A stretch of DNA of 36,740 bases, taken from the NCBI RefSeq assembly GCF_021568795.1, contig NZ_JAKGUE010000021.1, forward strand, positions 1 through 36,740, read 5' to 3'. The DNA comes from Dethiosulfovibrio faecalis (GTDB taxonomy: Bacteria > Synergistota > Synergistia > Synergistales > Dethiosulfovibrionaceae). This document shows positions 1-6,815 of this stretch, in pieces; the first letter of the stretch is position 1; every line of letters begins with the position of its first letter. Position numbers and translations under genes: made by a program. A model generated the notes under the pieces. It made no database searches and had not been told where the DNA came from. It was given only the letters and a program-made list of their open reading frames with translations.

Positions 1-161
1 GCACGCATCTTCTCGCTGATGGCGAGACCGGCTGCGTCGTCGGCGGCCGAGTTGATTCTCAGACCGGTCGACAGCTTGTTGATCGACTTCTGAAGGTTGT
101 TGTTGGTGGAACTAAGCGAGTTATACGCAAAAAGCGCAGGTACGTTGTGATAAACTCTCAT
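1..161 (-). CDS. Flagellin, N-terminal part (runs off the window)
   Basis: This is the major filament subunit, exported through the flagellar type III system and polymerised beyond the hook. The 53 visible codons give a classic flagellin D0/D1 start: [10 protein letters not shown], then an N-rich segment, [13 protein letters not shown] and the [14 protein letters not shown] signature. The rest of the gene lies outside the window, so length and copy number cannot be judged. The ATG at 161-159 has a strong AAGGAGG ribosome site at 169-175. It is the last gene of the comF-to-flagellin block, in the position hag has in Bacillus, but with a DUF115 glycosyltransferase gene between it and csrA. Its leader carries two apparent CsrA sites (see separate entry), so translation is probably controlled by CsrA and FliW. 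Family identification is certain; calling it hag or fliC would be a naming choice. Confidence 0.95.
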   Translation of the reverse strand, partial: MRVYHNVPALFAYNSLSSTNNNLQKSINKLSTGLRINSAADDAAGLAISEKMR

Positions 162-167
162 CTTGTA

Positions 168-202
168 ACCTCCTTGTACGATAGGTAGGCTTCCTTGCCT
201 AC
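168..202 (-). promoter_or_regulatory. Two putative CsrA-binding sites in the flagellin mRNA leader
   Basis: Read on the minus strand, positions 202-185 form a perfect 6-bp hairpin, GUAGGC-AAGGAA-GCCUAC, with the GGA in a six-base loop. Twenty-one bases downstream, 179-168 read GUACAAGGAGGU, matching the CsrA consensus RUACARGGAUGU at 11 of 12 positions and containing the Shine-Dalgarno of the flagellin gene. Known: in the Bacillus hag leader CsrA binds one upstream hairpin site and one site over the Shine-Dalgarno, and FliW relieves this. Inference: the same circuit operates here, since csrA and fliW lie about 3 kb upstream in the same block. Not tested. Confidence 0.72.
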
Positions 203-262
203 AATGTTACGAATATACATATATCCTTATGGAACCTCTTCAAAATCAACGTCGACGACAGC

Positions 263-2974
263 TCAGGCATCACCTCCCGTTGTCATTTTTTTTTCGGATA
301 TATCCTCCATCAGCTTGAGGTCTTGAGGAACAAACTCCATAAGTCTCATAGGCAGGAGAACACGAAGGTTTTTAAAAATCTCCGTTTTTTTAGCCAAAGA
401 TCGGCAGATCTCTTGAGACGTTTCCGCTATGGACGGATCCTGTGCATCGAGACAATCGACAGAGGTCTTGACCAACCACTCCAGCAAAGGAGCGCATCCT
501 CCCGGACGCTCTTTATGGTATTCATCGATAATCTCCAGCACCAACTTCATGGAACCAATCAAATCGCCTCGGGTTAATAGCCTGTCTGCCTCCAACCGTT
601 TGGTGTCGAAACCTAAGGAGTCGGATACCAGACGGAAATGAGATAGATCGTCCAGGTATGTCTTGAGTCCCGTCATGGCTTCATCGATCAGTTTGGGTAT
701 CTCCTGATCCTCCGGGGCGTATCTTCTCGCGTTGTCCAACAGCATTTTCGCAAATTTATATTGAGGGATAAAACAGAGGTCGTGAGTAGACGATATCATG
801 GCGTAGTCCTTCAAAAACTGGACCATAACGTCGTTCTCCAACCGAGTTCCTTGAAGTTCCGCCGCCACCGACTCCATTATGTAAAAGGCTTCCTCCGCTC
901 GACCTTGACCGTGAAGAACGAGAGCGCACCTCCAACGGTAGTCGAGAGGCCATCCTTGAGCTACAGGGTCGTTCTGGGCCATCATGAGGTTGAAGGATAC
1001 CATCTCCGTTCCGGAGATATCCAAAACGGCGTCTTCGCCGTTTCGGAACCATCGCTCTAGCGAAGTTTCTTTAGCTTTTTCCACCATTTCAGGGTCGGAG
1101 AGAATTTCTTTTAAAAGAGACGACACATATCCAAGCCATTGTTTCATGTACTTGGCACAGATTCTGTGGGCTTTGAACATCTCTCTGTGGATCGCTTCCC
1201 ACTCTCTTATGTCAGATACGGACTCAAGCCATCTGGTTCTAACGATATCCATGCCGGACAAATTGGCATAACTCTGACCGACGAAAGCCAAAACCGGATT
1301 TATGCCGTTCAGCCTATCGAGCCTCTCGGACATCTCCGAGGCTATGTCGCGACGTTTTTGTGAGCCTAATCCGGCAGCTACGGTCCTATCGACCATACGG
1401 TCCAGTTCATCAACCTCAGATAGACTCCAGTCGAGTCCCTTTAACCCTCTCTCTATCTTTTTCAAGATCTCGGATATATTCTTTTCCTCCGTCATGCCGG
1501 TATTTTCCAGGACGAGATCTCCGGGAGCCTTTTCCATAGGCGAAGAGGAGGAGACAAAAGCATCTATGAACTCGGAAAGAGGTTTTACCTCCGTTCCATT
1601 TATAAAGGCTCCGCCCTCCGTGCAATCGAACACGGATAGCGGCATACCGGGGATTAGATTTTCGAAGATCTGAAGAAACAAGAACCAGGTGTTATGTGTT
1701 TTTACAGTTCCTCCCAGTGATCCGGGAATCTCCAGATAATTAGATTTTCCTCTCTCCTTCTCTAGAGATTGAGCGGACGAAGCCGCCGTGGATCCGGCGT
1801 GAGAACTGCCATCCTCGCCAAAGGCCAGGTCCTGACCGATAAGGGCTACATTCTTAGCCCCTAAAATCTGTGCCAAGACAAGCCCCATATGGGCCACGGA
1901 CATTCCGGATCTCATGGTGCTTCCTCCCAGTAACGCACCTAAAAACCAAGAATCCACAGGCACTTCTGATTTACCTACGATAATTTTAGGGCCAGGCCAA
2001 CGTCCCTGTATCTGAGGCGGGGAGACCCCCTGGCTCACCAAAAGGACGTCGGCACATTCGTCGGGCCAATTTTCAACCAGATAACGAAAATAATTCGTAT
2101 AAGTATGAACTGGACGCTCCAAGGTAACGACCGCGTGTGGGTGGATCCCCTCCTCGAAAAGTCGACGAAGGGCGGTGTCGGCGGAAATTATCAGACAACG
2201 ATCCTCCATGCCTTTAAGCAAATGGATGTTTTTCTCCAGAGAAGGGCCGGAGGCCACACACACACAGGGACGATCGGCAAACCGGTCGGCTAAAACAGCG
2301 AGAGATGGGTTCTTCAACACCCAAGGACAATTCAATGCGACCTGTCGCACTCCTATCAGCGTGTCTTCCGGAGAGTTGCCCAACGTATCGATATGAGTTC
2401 GAACTTCTTTAGCGAACCCCCTCCAAAGCTCTGAAAAATCCTGGTAAAAGACCTCCAGCTCTCCCTTGTTCTCGATCGTCTTCCCCTCGACTACGACAAA
2501 GGCACCCATTGGCCTGATATTTACGTCTAGGGCCTCTCTGACCATCGATTTTTCCGAAGAGGCTAAAAACGATATGCGACACCCAGCAGGAACCGCTTTA
2601 TAAACGGAAGTCACCCCTAAGGTAAAGATAAGAAGATCCACATTGGGTTCGAAGACGACTACGCTCAAAGCCCCTATCGGCAATCCCCACATGACGTGAA
2701 ACAAAGAGGGAGGATAGCCAACCCCCATCACGAAGAACAGCGCCTGATTATCTTTAGGCCTTTGAGTGGGGCGATCCGTTGATACGTCAAAAAAAGGGCC
2801 GTTTTCAACTTCGTCGGAGAACCGTATCCAGTTACCTCTCGATCCGGCCGAGACTTCAAAATGAGGAACTCCCCTTTCAGATAGACGCTCTTCAAGGAGA
2901 GAGGCCAACAGAGGCTGCTGCGCCCTGAGTTCCACAAGGTTTTTCTCCCAAACTGCGTGATCAAAGGATACCAT
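263..2974 (-). CDS. DUF115 / Maf-type motility-associated glycosyltransferase
   Basis: This is a 903-residue protein of the DUF115 (MAF flagellin glycosyltransferase) family, whose flagellar members are linked to transfer of nonulosonic acids such as pseudaminic or legionaminic acid onto flagellin. Visible core: CVCVASGPSLEKN near residues 238-249, a LGGSTMRSGMSVAH segment near 350, GQDLAFGEDGSSHAG near 380-394 and DCTEGGAFINGTEVKPL near 450-466. The last 400 or so residues are helix-rich and without clear motifs. A GTG directly precedes the ATG, but the ATG at 2974 sits 6 bases from a GAGGGGAG ribosome site and is preferred. It starts 23 bases after csrA and precedes flagellin, which supports flagellin as its acceptor. 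The sugar donor is unknown, and no nonulosonate biosynthesis genes are in the window. Confidence 0.85.
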   Translation of the reverse strand: MVSFDHAVWEKNLVELRAQQPLLASLLEERLSERGVPHFEVSAGSRGNWIRFSDEVENGPFFDVSTDRPTQRPKDNQALFFVMGVGYPPSLFHVMWGLPIGALSVVVFEPNVDLLIFTLGVTSVYKAVPAGCRISFLASSEKSMVREALDVNIRPMGAFVVVEGKTIENKGELEVFYQDFSELWRGFAKEVRTHIDTLGNSPEDTLIGVRQVALNCPWVLKNPSLAVLADRFADRPCVCVASGPSLEKNIHLLKGMEDRCLIISADTALRRLFEEGIHPHAVVTLERPVHTYTNYFRYLVENWPDECADVLLVSQGVSPPQIQGRWPGPKIIVGKSEVPVDSWFLGALLGGSTMRSGMSVAHMGLVLAQILGAKNVALIGQDLAFGEDGSSHAGSTAASSAQSLEKERGKSNYLEIPGSLGGTVKTHNTWFLFLQIFENLIPGMPLSVFDCTEGGAFINGTEVKPLSEFIDAFVSSSSPMEKAPGDLVLENTGMTEEKNISEILKKIERGLKGLDWSLSEVDELDRMVDRTVAAGLGSQKRRDIASEMSERLDRLNGINPVLAFVGQSYANLSGMDIVRTRWLESVSDIREWEAIHREMFKAHRICAKYMKQWLGYVSSLLKEILSDPEMVEKAKETSLERWFRNGEDAVLDISGTEMVSFNLMMAQNDPVAQGWPLDYRWRCALVLHGQGRAEEAFYIMESVAAELQGTRLENDVMVQFLKDYAMISSTHDLCFIPQYKFAKMLLDNARRYAPEDQEIPKLIDEAMTGLKTYLDDLSHFRLVSDSLGFDTKRLEADRLLTRGDLIGSMKLVLEIIDEYHKERPGGCAPLLEWLVKTSVDCLDAQDPSIAETSQEICRSLAKKTEIFKNLRVLLPMRLMEFVPQDLKLMEDISEKKMTTGGDA
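398..424 (-). promoter_or_regulatory. Weak candidate σ28 promoter inside the end of the DUF115 gene
   Basis: On the minus strand GAAA (424-421), 15 bases, then GCCGATCT (405-398) match the flagellar sigma consensus TAAA-N15-GCCGATAA at 9 of 12 positions, with the core GCCGAT intact. It would start transcription near 391 and give the flagellin mRNA a leader of about 230 bases. It lies in coding sequence, so it could be chance. No better σ28 match was seen in the 101-base gap 162-262, which holds only an A/T-rich stretch around 203-240 besides the CsrA sites. Confidence 0.28.
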
Positions 2975-2997
2975 CACAAACTCCCCTCACAAGACGT

Positions 2998-3246
2998 CTA
3001 CTGTTTTTCATGTTTTTTACCAGACAACAACTCTCCTATCCTCAGGACATCGTTGTCGTTATCTTTGGATGCAGCCAAACGGTTCTGTTCCTTGATATCC
3101 TCCAATACTTCCGTACGCCAAATAGGGACATAGGCAGGAGCATCTATTCCAAGTTTTAAAGAATCTCCTCTAATCTCTAAAACGGTCACGACGATTCCTT
3201 CGTCTATCGTGATGGATTCGCCTGTTTTCCTGGACAAGACCAACAT
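2998..3246 (-). CDS. csrA: Carbon storage regulator CsrA
   Basis: This is an 82-residue homodimeric RNA-binding protein that represses translation by covering GGA-containing leaders. The start MLVLSRKTGESI, the GDSLKLGI strand and VPIWRTEVLEDI are family hallmarks. The RNA-contacting Arg is kept, while the usual His before it is Trp. The last 20 or so residues extend past the beta core as a charged tail, as in the longer CsrA proteins that bind FliW. Its ATG overlaps the fliW stop by one base (TGATG) and has only a weak AGG upstream, so translation is probably coupled to fliW, keeping the two antagonists in step. The likely target is the flagellin leader at 168-202. Confidence 0.96.
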   Translation of the reverse strand: MLVLSRKTGESITIDEGIVVTVLEIRGDSLKLGIDAPAYVPIWRTEVLEDIKEQNRLAASKDNDNDVLRIGELLSGKKHEKQ

Positions 3247-3695
3247 CAGTCAGAACCTGAATCCTGAGAAGAAGAGGGAAACAGAGGATGTCTAACATCG
3301 TAGTTCTCGTTAAGGGCAATTATCTGCATTCCCAATCTTTTATCGCTGTTTATAAGGATAGGGGCCTTAAGGTTTACCGTAGAGTGTTTTATATCTCCTC
3401 CGGCAATGGACAATACAACCACGACGGTAAGATCCTCTTCGTTTTCGGTCTTGAGATCGGTCAAAGCTGCCTTTGATATTTTGGCATCATAATTTCCGAA
3501 GAAGGTCCTAGGATGTGCTATAGGAAGAGCCACGTCCTCTTCTACAGAATGAAGCCACTTAACCGGAGAATCTTCATCGCCAACGATAAGCCATTCACGT
3601 AGATGCTCGAATCCTGGTATTCCTTTGGGAAAAGAGAAAACGTCGCTTTCGTCGTATGAGACATCCTTGACCTTGGAAGAAGAAAGTTTTTTCAT
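3246..3695 (-). CDS. fliW: Flagellar assembly factor FliW
   Basis: This is a 149-residue FliW-family protein. Known role: FliW binds either flagellin or CsrA. When flagellin is secreted, FliW is freed, binds CsrA and lifts repression of flagellin translation. Visible family features are FSFPKGIPGFEHLREWLIV near residues 20-38, a LPIAHPRTFF segment near 57-66 and the LNLKAPI-like VNLKAPILIN near 107-116. The ATG at 3695 has an AAGGGAGA ribosome site. It lies 17 bases after flgL and overlaps csrA by one base, the same arrangement as in Bacillus except that no yviE-like gene lies between flgL and fliW. Confidence 0.96.
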   Translation of the reverse strand: MKKLSSSKVKDVSYDESDVFSFPKGIPGFEHLREWLIVGDEDSPVKWLHSVEEDVALPIAHPRTFFGNYDAKISKAALTDLKTENEEDLTVVVVLSIAGGDIKHSTVNLKAPILINSDKRLGMQIIALNENYDVRHPLFPSSSQDSGSD

Positions 3696-3712
3696 AAATA
3701 TCTCCCTTAAGC

Positions 3713-6700
3713 CTAACTCAGAAAGTCCACCAGCGTGGGCTGGATTATCCTGGCTATGGTGGCAAGTCCGGCCTGATAGACCGATTGAGCCGACATGTAC
3801 TCCATGGCCATCTTGGCCAGATCGGTGTCGCTTATGGAGCTGTACAGCTCGGTGTAGTTGCCGTTGTTCTGGGTCAGCCTGTCGGAGCTGCCCTCGTACC
3901 GTTTGACCAGGGCTCCCTCCTCGGTGCGTCGGCGAAGAAGAGAGTCGATCTGTCCGTCGATATCTCCCAGTAGGTTGGTAAGGGCCTCTCTGTCCTGCCC
4001 CTCTACCGCGTCTATGATGTCCTCCATCATGCCGAAGAAGTCGGTCTGGTGATAGTCCGCCCCAGTGCGCCTCGTAACTACCTGACCGTAGGGACCGGAG
4101 CCTCCGTGACTCGGACTGGAGACCGTGGCGGCTCCGAAAAGATCGGCGGCCAGGTCGCCCGAGACCTCTATTCCATACCCCTTGGGCGAGGTCAATATGA
4201 CGTGGTCGTCTCCGGCTTGATCGGTATATAGCTGGGCTTCGACGTCCTGTCCCTGGAAGCGGGCGTTTATAAGGTCCACGACCGAGGTCATCTCGTCGTG
4301 GCTCAGATCTCCGCTTCCGTCGGCATCAAGCTCCCTGAGGTCCATGGTATGCTCGTATCCGTCCACCGATATCGTGAGGGTGTTCGTGGTGTCGTCGACG
4401 ACAACCGGAACGGCAGGAAGGGCCGCTCCCCGTATCGCCGTGTCTATGCCGAAAGCTGCCGCCGCACCGGGGCCACCTGCCGACATAGCGGCCGGTTCCA
4501 GGTCGTAGACGTTGACGGCGGAGCCGTCCTTTGCCGATATTGACAGCCTCACGTCGTTGCCTCCGTCGTCCAGATCGGTGTCGACGTAGGATACGTTGAG
4601 CCAGTTCCCGGCGTATTTGCGAAGCTTTTCGGCAAAGTCTCCCATGGTGTCTCCCGGCGCAACGGATATGTCCACCGACCGCCCCATGGCCTCGACTCTG
4701 ACCACTCCGCCACCGGCTCCGACCGCCGTTCCCTGGGCGACCGCCTCTCCCTGTATGCCCGAGGCTATTCCGCTCTGGAGGGCCAGTCCGGCGCTGTATT
4801 CGTCAACGGAGGGATCCCCGAAGGAACGGTCCACGAACTGTAGAGGTTCCCCAGACGTTGCGAACAGGGCCACTCCGCCGGAGGAAAGCTCCTTGAAGCC
4901 TATGAGATCCTTGCCGTCTGGGCCTTTCCCGACCTGACGCTGGATCTCCTGAGCCATCTTTACGTTATCCACCACGCCCCCGGTAGCCACGTCGGCGGCG
5001 TAGAGCTTTACGGCGTAATCCCTTTGACCGACCGAGACCGTCATCCTGGCCGGCATATTGGGGTCCAAATCCCCTCCGCTGGGAAATTCCGCCGTTCCCT
5101 GAGCGTATACGGCGGTGGACAGCCCCATGGACTGAACGATAGACGTGTTATCGTTGACCCCGTCGGTTGCCAGATCCATGATGCTTACGGGAGCCCCGGC
5201 ATCCTTGGTCCTCATAACCAAACGCTGAGTTCCTTTCTCCTCGTTGCTGCCCGATATATCGGGACCGCCCACGGCGTCTCCCGGGTCGGTCTGAACCACC
5301 ACCTCGAGCCAGTCGCCCGCCACGGCCCTTATTTCCTGGGCCAGATCCTCTAGCGTCATGTCCGGACCGGAGTTGACCAGAATCTCGGCCCTGTTTTTAC
5401 CGGACTCCACGTAAAAGTGGACTTTGTTCACGTCGGAGAGACCGGAGGCCACCACCGCACCCTGGGGATACTCTGTTCCCTGTAGAGACGTCTCCATGCC
5501 GAGAAGCCCCATGAGCCCTATATGGCTCTGGTCGTCAGGCTGGGATACAGCCTCGGACGCCAAGGGATCGGCGCCGAAGAGAGCGGTCGCTCCGCCCTCG
5601 GGGGTCACATTGAGCTTGACGTTCTCATCGCTGGCTACGATAACCAGTTTGGCGGATGGGGTGCCGGCGCCTATAACCTTGCCTACCAGCCCCTCCTGTC
5701 CTGAGATCTGGTCGGCCATCTCCTCCAGAGTCATGCCGGCGGTGAAGTTCAGGGTCGTGACGTTAGGATCGTCCCCAAGGGTTATATCGATCGACCCATC
5801 CGACGGGAGTACGTAGCCTCCTGCAACGGAGTCGTCCACCAGAAGGGATTCCACCGCCTGGTTCATAGGCATGTCGTCCGTCTCGGGCCACGAGGTCATG
5901 GATATGGGATCTCCGGTGTGGCTTCGGATCTCCAGGTTCTGGATCCCGGTGTTCTGATCCTTGACCACCTGCACCGATATGAGTCTGCCGGCGTCGCCCA
6001 TGTTCACCGAGTTCTCTATGGTCTCGGCGATCTGGTCCAGAGTCATGGGGTTCAACTCGCCGGGATCCCTGAAGCGGTTGTAGTCCGTAACCACCGAGCT
6101 GTCGTGCTTGTCGTCCTGCCAATCGTCCTCAGGTATCCTCACCTTAACGGATCGATCTCCGATTTTTATCTGTATAATCTCGTTTCTGCCGGACCACTCG
6201 AAGTCGGCTGGCAGATCTACGCTCCTCAGAGCATACTGAGTGTAGTCGTCGGGGAAGACCTCTTTGCCGGTAAGAGAGACGTCGCTGACTATGCCCCGCT
6301 CCATCTCGAACTGGACCCGGTAGTCGTTGCCCATGTAAACGACGTGTCCCTCGTCGTCCCTCTGGTAGGCGGGCACGGACGTAGCCGCCCCGGAAAGGAG
6401 ATACCTTCCCTCCACGCTATAGTTGGCCGCCTCCCTTATGCCCTCCTGGAGCTGCTTCATCTCCTGAGCTATGGCCTCCATCTCGGCGTCGTTCAAACCA
6501 CCGCTTCCGGCCCTCACGGTGAGGGCTCTGACTCGATCGGTCATCTCGCCGATCTGGTTCAGGGCGGTGTCGGTGTTCTTCAGCCACGTAAGGCCATCGC
6601 TCATGTTTCTTATGTATTGTTCGTTCTCGTATATGGTGGTACTGAGAGAAAGCTCTCTGGTAACGTCGATGGGAGAATCGGAAGGCTTATGATGCAGCTT

Positions 6701-6802
6701 TCCCGTAGATCCCTGTTTGTTCATCTTAAGAAGACGGGCCAAGTTATTGTGCATGTCCGTCATCATGCCGCCGTACATCATGGAGTTACTGACCCTTCTC
6801 AT
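3713..6802 (-). CDS. flgL: Very large hook-filament junction protein FlgL (HAP3)
   Basis: FlgL joins the hook (via FlgK) to the filament. The ends are canonical: MRRVSNSMMYGG plus the helical D0/D1 region to about residue 145 with NYSVEGRYLLSG, and a C-terminal helical region from about 915 to 1029 ending in SAQSVYQAGLATIARIIQPTL. Between them lie some 770 residues where most FlgL proteins have about 150. The insert looks like about six divergent repeats of a strand-helix-strand module resembling the flagellin hook-IN motif, near residues 206-303, 336-412, 457-567, 585-680, 697-790 and 808-892. The helix often reads TLEEMADQI or TLEDLAQEI. The last module carries a perfect EF-hand loop (826-837). 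The ATG follows AAGGAGGGG, which overlaps the flgK stop. Confidence 0.92.
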   Translation of the reverse strand: MRRVSNSMMYGGMMTDMHNNLARLLKMNKQGSTGKLHHKPSDSPIDVTRELSLSTTIYENEQYIRNMSDGLTWLKNTDTALNQIGEMTDRVRALTVRAGSGGLNDAEMEAIAQEMKQLQEGIREAANYSVEGRYLLSGAATSVPAYQRDDEGHVVYMGNDYRVQFEMERGIVSDVSLTGKEVFPDDYTQYALRSVDLPADFEWSGRNEIIQIKIGDRSVKVRIPEDDWQDDKHDSSVVTDYNRFRDPGELNPMTLDQIAETIENSVNMGDAGRLISVQVVKDQNTGIQNLEIRSHTGDPISMTSWPETDDMPMNQAVESLLVDDSVAGGYVLPSDGSIDITLGDDPNVTTLNFTAGMTLEEMADQISGQEGLVGKVIGAGTPSAKLVIVASDENVKLNVTPEGGATALFGADPLASEAVSQPDDQSHIGLMGLLGMETSLQGTEYPQGAVVASGLSDVNKVHFYVESGKNRAEILVNSGPDMTLEDLAQEIRAVAGDWLEVVVQTDPGDAVGGPDISGSNEEKGTQRLVMRTKDAGAPVSIMDLATDGVNDNTSIVQSMGLSTAVYAQGTAEFPSGGDLDPNMPARMTVSVGQRDYAVKLYAADVATGGVVDNVKMAQEIQRQVGKGPDGKDLIGFKELSSGGVALFATSGEPLQFVDRSFGDPSVDEYSAGLALQSGIASGIQGEAVAQGTAVGAGGGVVRVEAMGRSVDISVAPGDTMGDFAEKLRKYAGNWLNVSYVDTDLDDGGNDVRLSISAKDGSAVNVYDLEPAAMSAGGPGAAAAFGIDTAIRGAALPAVPVVVDDTTNTLTISVDGYEHTMDLRELDADGSGDLSHDEMTSVVDLINARFQGQDVEAQLYTDQAGDDHVILTSPKGYGIEVSGDLAADLFGAATVSSPSHGGSGPYGQVVTRRTGADYHQTDFFGMMEDIIDAVEGQDREALTNLLGDIDGQIDSLLRRRTEEGALVKRYEGSSDRLTQNNGNYTELYSSISDTDLAKMAMEYMSAQSVYQAGLATIARIIQPTLVDFLS
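4292..4327 (-). other. Canonical EF-hand calcium-binding loop encoded inside flgL
   Basis: Codons 826-837 of flgL encode DADGSGDLSHDE. Against the EF-hand loop D-x-D-x-[DS]-G-x-[hydrophobic]-x-x-x-E every key place is filled: Asp1, Asp3, Ser5, Gly6, Leu8 and Glu12. It is followed by a helix-like MTSVVDLINARF. The preceding segment TMDLREL may be a short helix or strand, so this could be a true EF-hand or an EF-like calcium loop grafted onto a hook-IN module. Calcium binding is inference from the motif. Confidence 0.7.
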
Positions 6803-6815
6803 GGGTTACCCCTCC

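Noticed and set aside
162..262. σ70-like promoter before flagellin (TTGATT near 248, A/T-rich stretch near 210-230)
   Set aside because: No pair of boxes had both good matches and 16-18 base spacing, so I did not list it as a feature.
3247..3270. Possible CsrA self-repression site (CAGGA) before csrA
   Set aside because: It matches only about half of the consensus and does not cover a Shine-Dalgarno.
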